From NCBI GenBank assembly GCA_001430745.1, contig KQ482036.1:1-18935 (forward strand): 18,935 bases of DNA, in the 5' to 3' direction. Within the stretch, counting starts at the first letter, position 1; each line of letters starts with the position of its first letter. The notes under the pieces are model-generated. The model was not told the DNA's origin, made no database searches, and saw only the letters and a program-made list of their open reading frames with translations. Source of the DNA: Auxenochlorella pyrenoidosa. Lineage: Eukaryota > Chlorophyta > Trebouxiophyceae > Chlorellales > Chlorellaceae. Of this stretch, positions 9,001 through 18,791 are shown in pieces. A program made the translations under genes and the position numbers.

Positions 9001-10745
9001 GACCTGTGCTGCCTCGCCCGCTGCAGGCGCTGACCAAGCGGCCCGAGAGCCGGCCGTCGGCGGCGCAGCTGTTCCAGCACCCGTGGGTCCAATACTGCTA
9101 CCAGGAGCTGCAGCAGGAGCTGGCCCAACCAGCCTCTGCCCGCTTGGCAGCAGCCCCGGCATCAAGGATGGCGGGGCCGCCAGCAGCAGCAACAGCAGCA
9201 CCACCAGCCTCTGAGCTCCTCACTCCAGAGCTGCGCCGCACCGCCAGCCAGCCGCCCTCGCCCAGCAAGAGCCTGCCGGATGGGGTGGCAGCAGCGCGCG
9301 GGGGCACTGCTGGCGGCGCCACGCCCTCGGCAGTCGCGGCAGCGCTGGCGCCATTCCTGCCGCTGTCGCAAGCCAAAATGGCGCACAAGGTGGGTGGATG
9401 GGTGGTGGACAGCGAGGGTTCGAGGCGCCCACCTGCCTCCCTTGCAGTGCGAGACGAGACGTCCATGCAGGCCTCTGCAACCAGCCCTCTGATGTGTCGG
9501 TGCCTACCTGATACATCCCTTCCTCCTCCCTGAACCTTGCTGCAGGTGCGGCTTCTGTCGCCCGGCCGACCGGCGAGCGCACGTGCTGCCCGCCCGCGGC
9601 GCCGGGTGTCCGACCCCCTGGCACGCACCTTGCTGGAGCCAGCACCTGCGGCAGCACATCCAGCAACCACAGCCTGCGGGGCAGTAGCAGCAGCTGTGTC
9701 GGGCGGTGCAGGCGCTGCTGCACTGCCTGCCACGCCGCAGCCGGCAGCCACACCACCGCCATGCGCAGGGCCAGGGCACTTTGAGGAGGTTCCCAGACCT
9801 GGCCAGGCAGAAGAGCTGGTGGCACCAGGCTTTGAGACTCCAGGCACGCCGGGGCTCAAGACCACGCCGCTGCCCAGGCAGCGGCCGGTGCCGCCTGTGC
9901 AGCAGCGCGGGCTGCTGGGCCGCACACCCTTCTTGCTGCCCTTCCTCAACCCCGGGGGCCGCAGCAGTGCAGCAGCAGCTCCCAGCAGCATCGGCAGCCC
10001 GGCGACAGCAGAATTGCAGCCCCTGGCGGCAGGGCTACGGGGCCGGGCGGGGCCGGCTGCGGCGCCGACGCAGCGCAGCCGGTTTGCATCGGCAGAGAAT
10101 GATGAGTCGCAGTCGCTGCGGGAGTCGACAGAGGCGCCCTCCTTGGGCAGCCCTGCGGCGCAGCTGGATGCCCGGCCCGCATCCTTCACCTCTGCCTTTG
10201 CGGGCAAGGGCCCCAGCAGCAGCCTGGAGGTTGCCGCCCGCTCCAACTCGTTTGCATCTTTTGGAGGCAACAGCAGCGGCAACTTGCAGGTGCGTCTGTG
10301 CATGGCGGCCGACGTACTGCTTCGCACCGCTGGAGGGCGGTCCTGTGGGCTGTTGCGCTCAGCGTTTTTTGGGAGGGAGGCCGGCAGGCATGCAAGCCCA
10401 AGCGGCTGTCAAGCACTGTGCTCAGTCCCGGCATCCACCCCCCCTGCTGTTGCGCAGCTGGTAGCCCGCGCGGGGTCATTCTCCTCCTTTGGCGGCAGCA
10501 GTGGCAATGTGCAGCTGGCAGCGCGCGCAGGCTCCCTCTCCTCTCTTGGAGGCAACAGCAGCGCCAGCCTTCCCACGGTGGGCAGCGCCCGTGATGGCAG
10601 CTGCAGCCCAGTGGGCAAAGTGCGCAGCAGGCAGGCGCTGCTCGATGGGTCGGATGCACAGCCCCTGGGAGCGGCTCCCACGGAGGAAGCCGGCGCGGCG
10701 GCGGCCCTGGGGGAGCAGATGCAGCGATTGCAGCTGGCTGCATGA
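6082..10745 (+). CDS. Aurora-like Ser/Thr protein kinase with long low-complexity C-terminal tail
   Basis: Thirteen exons: 6082-6210, 6280-6694, 6845-6923, 7041-7124, 7350-7426, 7578-7704, 7889-8011, 8314-8401, 8551-8613, 8764-8859, 9027-9389, 9546-10289, 10458-10745. Total 2676 bases, 891 residues; all phases agree. After a Ser/Ala/Arg-rich N-terminus, the kinase domain spans about residues 182-448. It has a Gly-poor loop (LFKGKHSTV), the ATP-binding Lys207 (VAVKAYDKK), an alpha-C Glu (KREVAI), hinge LVQESC, HRDIKPEN (His303-Asp305), DFGLS (323-325), GTLDYMAPE, KVDVWAVG and RPSAAQLFQHPWV. All catalytic residues are present. The GTLDY-x-PE activation segment resembles Aurora kinases, which act in mitosis and cilia, but the assignment to Aurora rather than another CAMK/AGC-like branch is inference. 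The tail of about 440 residues is rich in Ala, Pro, Ser and Gly, with three SFSSFGG-type repeats near the end. The intron 8402-8550 appears to be GC-AG. Confidence 0.85.
8402..8550 (+). other. Probable GC-AG intron in kinase gene
   Basis: Exon 8 ends TGCAAG before GCGAGC; the acceptor is CCGTGCAG. The join gives YGCK-VDVWAVG, matching the conserved K-V-D-x-W-x-x-G motif of kinase subdomain IX. A GT donor nine bases downstream (TTC|GTGGGG) is also in phase and would insert Ala-Ser-Phe between Lys and Val, so usage of the GC site is inferred from motif fit. Confidence 0.6.
10230..10574 (+). repeat. Three tandem 19-20 residue repeats interrupted by an intron
   Basis: The repeat units are VAARSNSFASFGGNSSGNLQ (10230-10289), LVARAGSFSSFGGSSGNVQ (10458-10514) and LAARAGSLSSLGGNSSASLP (10515-10574). 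The first and second are contiguous only when the intron 10290-10457 is removed. They are Ser/Gly-rich and probably disordered; serines after Arg-Ala-Gly or Arg-Ser-Asn are plausible phosphorylation sites, which is speculation. Confidence 0.8.
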
Positions 10746-11340
10746 TGCAGCAGATTCTCACAACACCTGTGGTGTGGGGTGATGCTACTTCTTTGTCAGG
10801 AATGCGTTCAGTAGTTTACAGCATGACTGGCCACACCTTGATCAGGTTGGGTGCCTCTGCCAACTGTGTACTCCCATGCTAGCAACGCCCAAACCAGTTT
10901 CCCTCTCGGTCAAACATGAGCAACTTGTGCCGGCAGTTGAAAACATCAATGATCTATTTGTGCAGGCTGCAATGCAACTGTTGTCAACAGAGAGAAAGCA
11001 GCAGCCATGAGAGAGATATCCGGCTGCCGTCATTTCTGCCTGCAACTTGCTTCCAAGCTGCTCAGGAAGCTTGCTCCGCCTTCCACATTGCACACTGAAG
11101 GAGCGTGAGGCAAAGTGTCTCTTGATTGTGTGTGCATAGCATCCAGCCTGGGTCGGCGAGACCTACTAACAGGGAAGCCGCAACCAATAAGGCCTTCTCT
11201 GCCTGGCAGCGCTAGCAGTGCGGCTGGCCAGCCACGTCAGCGCAGCCATCCTGCTGGCCTTCCGAAAGGGCGGGCCACATCGTGGAGCATTGCCCTATCT
11301 CTGATCCCTGTTGTTGTTGATACAGCCTCTCCCAGCCAGC
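10746..11340. other. Intergenic: kinase 3' UTR and RRF promoter region
   Basis: This region lies between the kinase stop and the RRF start. It is noticeably more AT-rich than the flanking exons in its first 350 bases. A pyrimidine-rich segment precedes the RRF ATG. I see no exact TGTAA motif, no RNA gene and no convincing coding frame. Confidence 0.55.
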
Positions 11341-13540
11341 ATGGCGGCCCTGGCAGCGGCAGCAGCGGCTCCTGTTGCGCTCCAGCAGCGGGCGTTCTGC
11401 AGCATGCGGTCCGCCCAGCCAGCAGCGAATGCGCAGCATCTGCGGCCTTCCATCTTCTTCCGGGCGGGCCGCAGGCTGCAGGCCAGCTACAAGTGCGCTG
11501 CTGGGCTGCCCGAGCACGCTTGGAGGCGTTTCACATCGCGTGCGTGCTAATCAATAGCAAATGTGCCGCATTTGTAGGCTGAACGCCCCCTCTCGCTCCC
11601 TCAGGCTGGCGGCGCGGCGGGCGGCGCTGGCAGCGCAGGCGTCAGCAGAGGTGGAGATCACCGTGGAGGAGGATGCGGTGCGTTCTACCTTGACCTGGCC
11701 CCTGTGCACATCTCTAAACGCAATCTGCATGCCGCTGGCCAGCCCGCTCCACACCACTGCTGCCCACGCCACCGCCCGACCTGCATACCCAGCGTTGCCT
11801 CTTTGCTCACTCCAAACCAAACCTGCTGCACTTGTGCTTGAACAGATGGAGAAGATGGAGAAGTCGGTGGAGGCCACCAAGCGCAGCTTCAACACCGTGC
11901 GCACGGGTCGCGCCAACCCCGCCATGCTGGACCGCATCGAGGTGGGTGCTGGCCCGCCGCCGCCGATTCCTGGCGTGCCACTGCTGTTGTGGGTCCTGGC
12001 CCACTGCTGCTGTGGTGGGTGGTGGCACACCGCTGCCGTGGGGCACGCCGGCCATGAAGGCGCCCGCCCATGCGCGCATGATGAGTCTCCTCCTGCTGGC
12101 AGGCGAGCTGCAGTGCCTTACGGCGCTGAGCTGAAGCCCTCTGTTAGAGCGGTGCTGCGGCAGGCGCTTTGCTGGCGCGCTGCACCTAAAAGCGGGCCGC
12201 CGAGGCGCAGCTGTGAGGCCCCGCCGCAGGCGTTGAGTGCGCAAACAACAACTGCGCCTCCCCTCGCCTGCCTGGGCCCTGCCCTGGTCCCCGCAGTTTG
12301 ACTACTATGGCGCGATGACCCCGCTGCGCACCGTGGCGGGCATCAGCACGCCCGAGGCCTCGCTCCTGGTCATCCAGGTGGGCCGGGGCTTGGGGGGCGA
12401 GCCTGTTTGCTTGTTGTGTGTACAGTCTGTCAAACCGCAGCGGAACTTGCTGCACAGACGTGTGCCCTGCCCTTCTGCTGTTTGTCACAGCGCACGCTGC
12501 AGCCGTTGCCGCGGTGGTGAAGACAGATCTGCTTGCCGCTTTGCTCGCCGCTCCTGACTTCACGCACCGTGGACGGCGTGCCTGCGGTGCCCGCCTAACG
12601 CTTGACTCTCCCTCAGCGCTCAACCGCCCCCCGCCGCCCTCCGTCCTGGCCGCCCTCCCCGCAGCCCTACGACACCTCGGCCATCCCGGCCATTGAGAAG
12701 GCCATCATGCAGAGCGACCTGGGGCTGACCCCCAACAACGACGGCCGCGTCATCCGCCTGCAAGTGCCGCAGCTGACCGCGGTGAGCGCTGCCGCCTGGG
12801 CCGGAAGGCCCGGCGCGTTATACTGTCACTGAGTGGGGGCCAGCCGCGCCTGCTTTAAACTTGGGCTTTGGTTTTGGCGGCCAGGTTGGCGCTAGCATGG
12901 CAAGCAGAGCAGGCAGTCGGTGCCGCTTCTGCTGCATGCGTCTCGGGTGGCGCACACTGCTGGCCCCTGCTGACGGCAGCGCACGCCCGTCCCGCCGCCC
13001 CCAGGAGCGGCGCAAGGAGATGGCCAAGACTGTGTCCAAGCTGGGCGAGGAGGGCAAGGTGGCCATCCGCAACGTGCGCCGCGACGCGATGAAGGCGATT
13101 GAGAAGCTGGAGAAGGACGGCAGCATCGGCGGTGGGTTGCCCGCGGGGTTTGGTTTCGTGGGTGCTGATTCTCAGAGGAGAAAGGCGGCATTGGCAGTGG
13201 TGGGCGCAGGGTGGGTGGGTGTGAATGCGCGCCCGTGCCTGTGTGCTCTCGATCCTGGTGTGTGTTGTGCTGCCAGCGCGTGTTTGAAATTGGAGAGGGA
13301 TAGCATTGGCGGCGGGGCGGTTGGTGCTGGCTGCAACCATGGCTTTGGTGCGCAAGCTGCAGCCGGTGCAGCGGGCGGGAGCGCAGCGCCCACAGGGCTG
13401 CATACCGCCCGGCCCTGCCCCCTGCTGCAGAGGACCAGCGCAAGGGCCTGGAGGATGCCGTGCAGAAGCTGACCGACTCGTACGTGAAGGAGGTGGATGC
13501 GCTCATCAAGAGCAAGTCCGATGAGCTGACCAAGGTGTAG
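11341..13540 (+). CDS. RRF: Organellar (probably plastid) ribosome recycling factor
   Basis: Seven exons: 11341-11492, 11605-11677, 11846-11941, 12297-12377, 12665-12781, 13005-13131, 13431-13540 (TAG). Total 756 bases, 251 residues; all junctions keep phase. RRF releases the 70S-type ribosome from mRNA after termination together with EF-G. The first 65 or so residues are Ala/Arg/Ser-rich with no acidic residue until late, as in a plastid or mitochondrial transit peptide. The remaining roughly 185 residues cover the whole bacterial-type [17 protein letters not shown], then [14 protein letters not shown], then [16 protein letters not shown], then SLLVIQPYD, then [19 protein letters not shown], then IRLQVPQLT, then ERRKEM, then [10 protein letters not shown], and a C-terminal helix ending DELTKV. 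The two-domain tRNA-mimic layout is complete. Plastid rather than mitochondrial targeting is inferred by analogy with the plant RRF (HCF108). Confidence 0.93.
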
Positions 13541-14118
13541 GGGGGGCGCCTCCCGCCAGCCCTCTGCCCCGCCGCCACGACCTCGGCCTGGCACACAGCG
13601 TGCGCGCATGCTCTCTCCCCATCATGTCAGCTGCTCCCTCCCGCCAACTCCACACTCCAAACTGCTGCCTGTTTAAGCTTACACCTGCTCTATTTGCTGC
13701 TCGATGATCGACAGACTGCAATCGGCCCAGCGCACGGTTCTGGTGAAGAGGGTCAGGCGCAGGACTAGCCCGGTGGCTGCTGCTGGCTAAGTGCAGCGCT
13801 CGTCGGTCTACTCCTTTCACAAACCCTTTGGCAAGAGGGGATTGCGCCAATGGGCGTACACGCTCCTGACGCGAGAGAGCTGGGTTGCCGTACGGCTGGG
13901 TGCGCTGCAGCACCTGCATCAGCTGCTGAGCTGCGGCGGCAGCTGAAGAGGGCAGAATCTTGGGGAACCAGTGTGTTCTTTCGCCTTTCCTCGCTCAAGC
14001 GTTTGAGTTGCAACAGCTTCTTGCACAGCCCGCGCGGGCACTGGGAAGTCAACGCAACTTCGACAGCGCCGAACGCTCTTTCATCGCCCGTTCCTCTGCT
14101 GTCCCTTCTGTCGCCGCG
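13541..14118. other. Intergenic: RRF 3' UTR and D-LDH upstream region
   Basis: This stretch holds the end of the RRF transcript and the start region of the D-lactate dehydrogenase gene. A T/C-rich stretch at about 14080-14112 precedes the ATG at 14119 and could act either as part of a leader or as a polypyrimidine tract of an upstream intron. Open frames at 13850-14122 show no recognisable product. A missing N-terminal exon of the D-LDH gene could lie here. Confidence 0.5.
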
Positions 14119-16885
14119 ATGACGGTGCAACAGCAGGCTTCAGCTCCGGCGGCTGCACCCACAGCTGCCGCCGTGGCCACAGCAGTTGCGCCGCCCATCG
14201 CCGCCACTCTTGACAGCCGAGCAGCGCGCGCTGTTGAAGCAGAAGCGCATCGCTGTGTTTGGCAGCTTCCAGGTGAGGTTTGCACCAGTGCCCTGAGGAA
14301 GGGATGCGTTCGACACAAGTGTTGCACCAGACCTGTGCCCTGTGGGTGTTGCACCAACTACCATCCAGCGCCTGCCGCCACCCTTGCACGGCACAGTACG
14401 TAGTGGACTTTCTGCGAGAGTCCATGGCCTCGATTTTCGACCAATCCAATGTGACCTACTTTGAGGTGCGCAAAGCCAATAGTTTAAGAGTGTGGTCTGA
14501 CCTGCTGCAGCTCCCAGGCACAGCGCTGCCCTGCTGCCAGTACTCAATGCGCCTCACACAGCCCTGCAGGTGCGGCTCAAGCCCGAGACGGCGCCACTGG
14601 CCAAGGTAAGCACGAATAGGAGGGCACCAGTGCTGCGAGGTTGTTGCCAAGCACTACCGGTGACGGCCGTTTCCTCCTCCTTACTGGCTGCTGCACCCGT
14701 GGTCGCCCTGCAGGGCTACGACGCCGTGTGCATCTTTGTAAGTGCACAGGACGCCGCTGTGGTGTTGGCCATGTTGTTTGCCAGATGCACGCGCATGTGT
14801 GGATTGTCTATAAGTGCACGCTCGGATGTGTCCCGGTTGACCATGCACCATGCAGAGGTGTCCCAGCGCCAGCGAGCTCATGCTTTGCCCTCCCAGACAT
14901 ACTTTTCTGACAGGTGAACGACCGTGTCAACGAGGAGGTGTGCCGCATGCTGGAGGAGGGCGGCGTCAAGTTCATTGCGCTGCGCTGCGCCGGGTTCGAC
15001 AAGGTGGGAGCTGCCCACGGGATCGTCTGAGGTTGGCCTGCTGATCCCCCTGAATATGCCGTCCACATTGCTTTTGTTGAGTACTGTGGTTGCAACCCGG
15101 CCCTGCAGGTGGACCTGGAGGCCTGCAAGCGGCATGGCCTGCGCGTGATGCGCGTGCCCGCCTACAGCCCCCGCTCCGTGGCGGAGCACGCGCTGGCGCT
15201 CACCTTCAGCCTGGCGCGCAACCTGCACCTCTCGCACCAGCGCGTCTGCAGCGGCAACTACGCGCTCTCTGGCCTTGTGGGCTTTGAGGTAAGGAGGACT
15301 GCATGTGGGGCAAGAGGGCGCTCGCTGGCAGCTGCTGCTGCTTGCAAGGCTGCCACGGCTTGCTTGTGTCCACAGGTTCGGTGGTGGTTGTTTGATAAAC
15401 GTTCACAGCGGCACCTGGCCGGTCCCCAACACCTGCTTGCTTGCTTGCTTGCTGCAGGTCAGCGGCAAAACAGTGGGCGTGGTGGGCACTGGCAAAATTG
15501 GTGTTGAGTTCTGCACGCTGCTCAAGGTGAGCCAGGGCGGGAGATTGACTGGGATGTGAGGGCCCCACAGGCAAGCAGGGAGGTCTGCAGTTGCACTCTT
15601 GCTCCATGCGCTGCTGCTTATCCCAGACGCTCAGCTTGCTGCCCCCTCTGCTCCAGGGCTTTGGCTGCAAAATTCTAGCGCACGACGTCTACGAGAGCGA
15701 GGCACTCAAGGCTCAGGGCGTGCAGTATGTGCCGCTGGAGCAGCTGATGGCAGAGGCGAGGGGGCCAGGGTGCTGTGATGTGGCAGTGCTGTGCCGAAGC
15801 CACGCACGCGCCTGATTCTGGTCGCTTGCGGTTGGTGCGGCGAGCGTGCAGGCCTGTTCATGCCGCCTGTCCCGGCCCTCTGCCTCGGCTGCAGAGCGAC
15901 ATCGTGAGCCTGCACTGCCCGCTGATGGCCTCCACCTTCCACATCATCAATGCCGAGCGGTGAGGGGGCAGCCGACCAGTCTTTACCACCCCGCCAAGCT
16001 GGCAAGGGTGGAGTCTGACCGCCCTGCCCGCCTGGCGCTGCAGCCCGGTGCAAGGGGGCTTGAGCCGGCCTACCCCAGCTCGCCCCAACCTTGCCTCCTT
16101 GCCATGCAGCCTGGCCCTCATGAAGCCCAGCGCCATCCTCATCAACGTGTCGCGCGGCGGCCTGGTGGACACCGACGCGCTGCTGGCCGCGCTGCAGAAC
16201 GGCAGGTTGGTGGCGCTGAGTTGGGGCTGGGCTCAGGGCTGTGTACGGTGGAGGCGTCCCTGATGCTGAAGGCACATTGGACTGCCTGCCTCGCACTTGT
16301 GTTGCAAGCTAGTAAGGCTGCCAACCTTGCTTGCAGGCTGGCAGGCACCGCGATGGATGTGTATGAGACTGAGGTGAGAGTAGAGGGCGACATATCCTCA
16401 TGAGGTAGTTTCCGACGAAGCGTGTGAATGCTCTCGGCCCCCTGCCTGTGGCCTGCCAGCCACTGGCGCCTCGAACACCCCTCCTGCCTGTTTCTAAGCG
16501 TCCACAAGCACTCCCGTGCTCGGCCACCTGCGCAGGGCCCCCTGTTCTTCAAGGGCTATACCCGCTACTCGGCGCGCGAGCGCATGAAGGCCTGGGACCA
16601 GCGGTTTGCGGCCCTGGTCCACATGCCGCAGGCAAGCAGCACGCAGTGCTGAGCCTGTGGGGCGTGCCTCAGTGCTGTGCAACCAACTGCCTCCATCTGA
16701 CCTGCACATGCTGACTGCAGCCTTCCCTTTCCCTCTCTGTTTCCTATGGAACCCTGCAGGTGCTCATCACGCCGCACTCTGCCTTCCTCACCCAGGAGGC
16801 GCTGGGCAACATTGCCGACACCACAGCCGAGAACCTGGTGTGCGCCTGCCTGGGCCGCCGCCTCGCCAACGAGGTGCTGGCATGA
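14119..16885 (+). CDS. D-lactate dehydrogenase (LdhA-type 2-hydroxyacid dehydrogenase), N-terminus unresolved
   Basis: Exons: (14119?)-14272, 14397-14465, 14570-14605, 14714-14737, 14914-15003, 15109-15288, 15458-15526, 15657-15755, 15895-15959, 16110-16205, 16337-16373, 16536-16631, 16760-16885 (TGA). From exon 2 on there are 328 residues, with all phases consistent. The enzyme reduces pyruvate to D-lactate with NADH in dark anaerobic fermentation. Motifs: RIAVFGSF opening strand, AGFDKVDL, the Rossmann GVVGTGKIG with the acidic Asp in LAHDVY, SDIVSLHCPL, MKPSAILINVSRGGLVDT (substrate Arg), MDVYETEGPLFF (catalytic Glu) and VLITPHSAFLT (catalytic His). GPLFFKG and the loop YTRYSARERMKAWDQ place it with bacterial LdhA-like D-LDHs. 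The ATG at 14119 reads MTVQQQASAPAAAP, but its frame is one base off the catalytic frame in the same exon. Either an indel lies before 14212 or the true start is in an undetected upstream exon. The introns at 15756 and 16632 are GC-AG. Confidence 0.88.
14714..14737 (+). other. 24-base microexon in D-LDH gene
   Basis: This exon encodes only GYDAVCIF, the second beta strand of the catalytic domain in D-2-hydroxyacid dehydrogenases. It has a CCCTGCAG acceptor and a GTAAGT donor. Neighbouring exon 3 (14570-14605) is 36 bases and exon 11 (16337-16373) is 37. Skipping it would preserve frame but remove a core strand. Confidence 0.8.
15435..15453 (+). repeat. GCTT tetranucleotide microsatellite at a splice acceptor
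   Basis: Four GCTT units plus GCT run directly into the acceptor CTGCAG at 15452-15457 of the D-LDH gene. The repeat supplies most of the polypyrimidine tract of this intron, so length variation could in principle affect splicing. Confidence 0.8.
15756..15894 (+). other. GC-AG intron in D-LDH gene (first)
   Basis: The exon ends GCAGAG before GCGAGG; the acceptor is GGCTGCAG before AGCGAC. Joining in phase 0 gives LMAE-SDIVSLHCPL, which fits the family exactly. Nearby GT sites are in incompatible phases. Confidence 0.75.
16632..16759 (+). other. GC-AG intron in D-LDH gene (second)
   Basis: The exon ends CCGCAG before GCAAGC; the acceptor is ACCCTGCAG before GTGCTC. The join gives LVHMPQ-VLITPHSAF, matching the segment around the catalytic His. 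The only close GT (GTGCTG) is out of phase. Confidence 0.8.
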
Positions 16886-17409
16886 GCCTGACTTGCCTGT
16901 CAAACCACCATAGTTCCTGTAGATCGCTCCTGAGCTTTTAACCTGATTTAGTGACAAGAGAATGAACTGCGACCTAGTGCTCCTTCCTCGCTGGCAGCCT
17001 CACTGCTGCCCTTATTCATCGAACCGTGGCATGCACATGCTTGTATGCCCCTCTCCTTCTTGCATTGCTATGTAATTAACTGAAGCACAGAATTGCTGCA
17101 AAGAGGAATGAAATAGAGACGCTGGGTGCAATTGCCGGCCTTGCACCCGCTGTTGCTAGTGGCGGCAGCCGTCGCCCAGCAGGGCAAGTGTGCGGGACAG
17201 CGGCGACTGGCTCTTCATAAGGCACAGCAATGCATTGAGAGTGTATTTACTGCCATAGGCTGCTTCGTGCAGCCCCCAGTTGTCTCCCAATTGGCTGCCA
17301 GCGAGTGCTGATGTGGAGGGTGGAAGCAGGTAGGTGCCCAACCGGCGATCTACGTTGCGCAGACGTGCACACGTTGTATACAAGCTTCTCTACCGGCGTC
17401 GCACACAAA
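16886..17409. other. Intergenic: D-LDH 3' UTR and HHL1-like gene promoter region
   Basis: The first 220 bases are AT-richer and contain the likely polyadenylation signal of the D-LDH gene. The remainder should carry the promoter and leader of the HHL1-like gene. A minus-strand open frame at 17156-17383 lacks any recognisable motif and is probably background. Confidence 0.55.
17071..17075 (+). promoter_or_regulatory. Probable polyadenylation signal TGTAA of D-LDH gene
   Basis: TGTAA occurs 186 bases after the D-LDH stop codon. TGTAA is the established polyadenylation signal of green algae, in place of AATAAA, and its position in an AT-rich stretch after a stop is as expected. Confidence 0.6.
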
Positions 17410-18791
17410 ATGCAGGGCTGCAGCCAAGTTGTGGGCAGCAGGTGAGCCCTGGCGCGGCTGCAGCGCGCACACTCGCTTCTCGAAGCTTGCAAGGGCTGTA
17501 AGCCATCTGAATCTCCCGCTCCCTGGCGCAATGCAGGTCTTCCGCCTTTGCGGGGGCCCGCCCTGTGGTCGCCTTCACCAGCGCACAGCCCAGCAGCCGG
17601 CGGGTGCAGCTAGAGGTGCGCTGGGGAGGCAGGACGGCCAGGGGTCGGAGATGTGTGGCGCATTATGCCTCTGCTGCGGCAGCGGCGGGCGGCAGCGGGC
17701 GGCAGCAGTGAGTGCGCACCAGCCTGAACCTTTTGCTGCCGCACTCGCAGGTGTATGCGGCAAAGGGCAAGCAGCGCATGCGGACAGGCGGCAACACGCG
17801 CATGATGCAGCAGATGCAGCAGCAGATGGTGAGCTCGCTTGCATGCAAGGGCCAGGCTGGACATCAACCAAAATCTGCCAGCTCAAAGCCAGACTGTGCT
17901 CTCTTGAACCAGTTGGGACACTGAGATAGCTTCAGATGGACTGAAGTTAAACCGTGCCTCTTGTCAGCCCTGCTGGCGTACCCCTGAGGCACCTCTTTCT
18001 ACTGATTTTCCGCCCGGCAGGCGCCGCCGACCCCCCCGGTGGACCCTGAGAACGAGGAGTTTGTCATCTTCGTGCGCTCCAAGAAGGTGCGCGGTGCTCG
18101 GCGCTCGATGCGGCCTGGCAGGGAGTGTTAAGGGCGTGGCCGCCTTGTGCAGGCGGTGCCGTCGAGCAGCCGGTGCTTGCGCAGCCGCCCGGCGGCTCCG
18201 CAGCAACCGCTGCCCCACCCATGCGTTCTGCAAGTGCTGCTTTCCCAAGGGCTTCATCCCCTGCGCGGCCGCCTCTCCCCCCCCTGTGCCGCCCGGCGCC
18301 TGCAGCTGCCGCAGTGGGTGCCGCTGAGCGTGGTCAAGGGCGGCGCCGCCGCCAACATGCTGGTCAAGGGGCTGGAGACCGAGTTCATGCGGGACACCAC
18401 CGTCAAGACGCTGGTCAACGTGAGCGGGGGGGTGGGGGGGGGGTGGGGTGGGGGTGGGGGGGGGGCGGGGCGGGGCGAGCGCGCCGTCGCCGGCTGTGTG
18501 ACGCTGGTTGTGCGTGCCGCATTGCGCCTGGCGCACGCAGGTTGCCTGTACAGCGCCTGCAGGCCGTGGGCCCTGCCGTGCGTGCCGGCTGCCCCGCCGG
18601 CGCTGCCCGGCAGGCGGTTTCCTGCTTCTGCGCCTTCCGCACAGCGACACCGAGCTTCCCATGGCCTGGCCGCCCCCGCAGAACATTGGCAAGGCTGTGT
18701 ACAAGGACAAGGAGCAGATCATCTCGGCGCTGCGCAAGGCCTACCCCCCCTTCAAGGAGACCAAGGAGTTTGAGTTCGCCTTCAAGATCCG
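17410..18791 (+). CDS. HHL1: HHL1-like thylakoid protein for photosystem II protection (3' partial)
   Basis: Exons seen: 17410-17441, 17537-17615, 17751-17828, 18021-18086, 18306-18419, 18682-18791; the gene continues past the window (donor GTGGGT after 18791). About 159 residues, all phases consistent. The N-terminus MQGCSQVVGSR then SSAFAGARPVVAFTSAQ is plastid-transit-like, and VQLEVYAAKGK resembles a cleavage region. The conserved part reads EEFVIFVRSKK, then LPQWVPLSVVKGG, then AANMLVKGLE, then NIGKAVYKDKEQI, then KEFEFAFKIR. This order and wording match plant HHL1 (HYPERSENSITIVE TO HIGH LIGHT 1), which works with LQY1 in PSII repair at the thylakoid. The family call is from my memory of the plant protein and not a search. 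A Met/Gln-rich linker (RMMQQMQQQM) and a Pro-rich link precede the conserved domain. The C-terminal part is missing. Confidence 0.78.
18420..18478 (+). repeat. G-run cluster at the start of an HHL1-like gene intron
   Basis: Immediately after the donor GTGAGC come many runs of four or more G separated by single T or C bases (about 18426-18477). This satisfies the usual sequence rule for intramolecular G-quadruplexes, on the RNA-like strand. Confidence 0.8.

Noticed and set aside
9098..10327. 409-residue open frame on the minus strand opposite the kinase tail
   Set aside because: It is the antisense of low-complexity, GC-rich coding sequence. It shows only Ala/Gly/Arg/Ser runs, while the + strand frame splices in phase from a complete kinase domain.
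17156..17383. 75-residue minus-strand open frame upstream of the HHL1-like gene
   Set aside because: It lies in a presumed promoter/leader, has no family resemblance, and small open frames are common at this GC content.
17964..18737. 257-residue minus-strand open frame opposite the HHL1-like gene
   Set aside because: It includes the translation of the C/G-run intron (Pro/Thr/His runs) and overlaps confidently assigned exons on the other strand.
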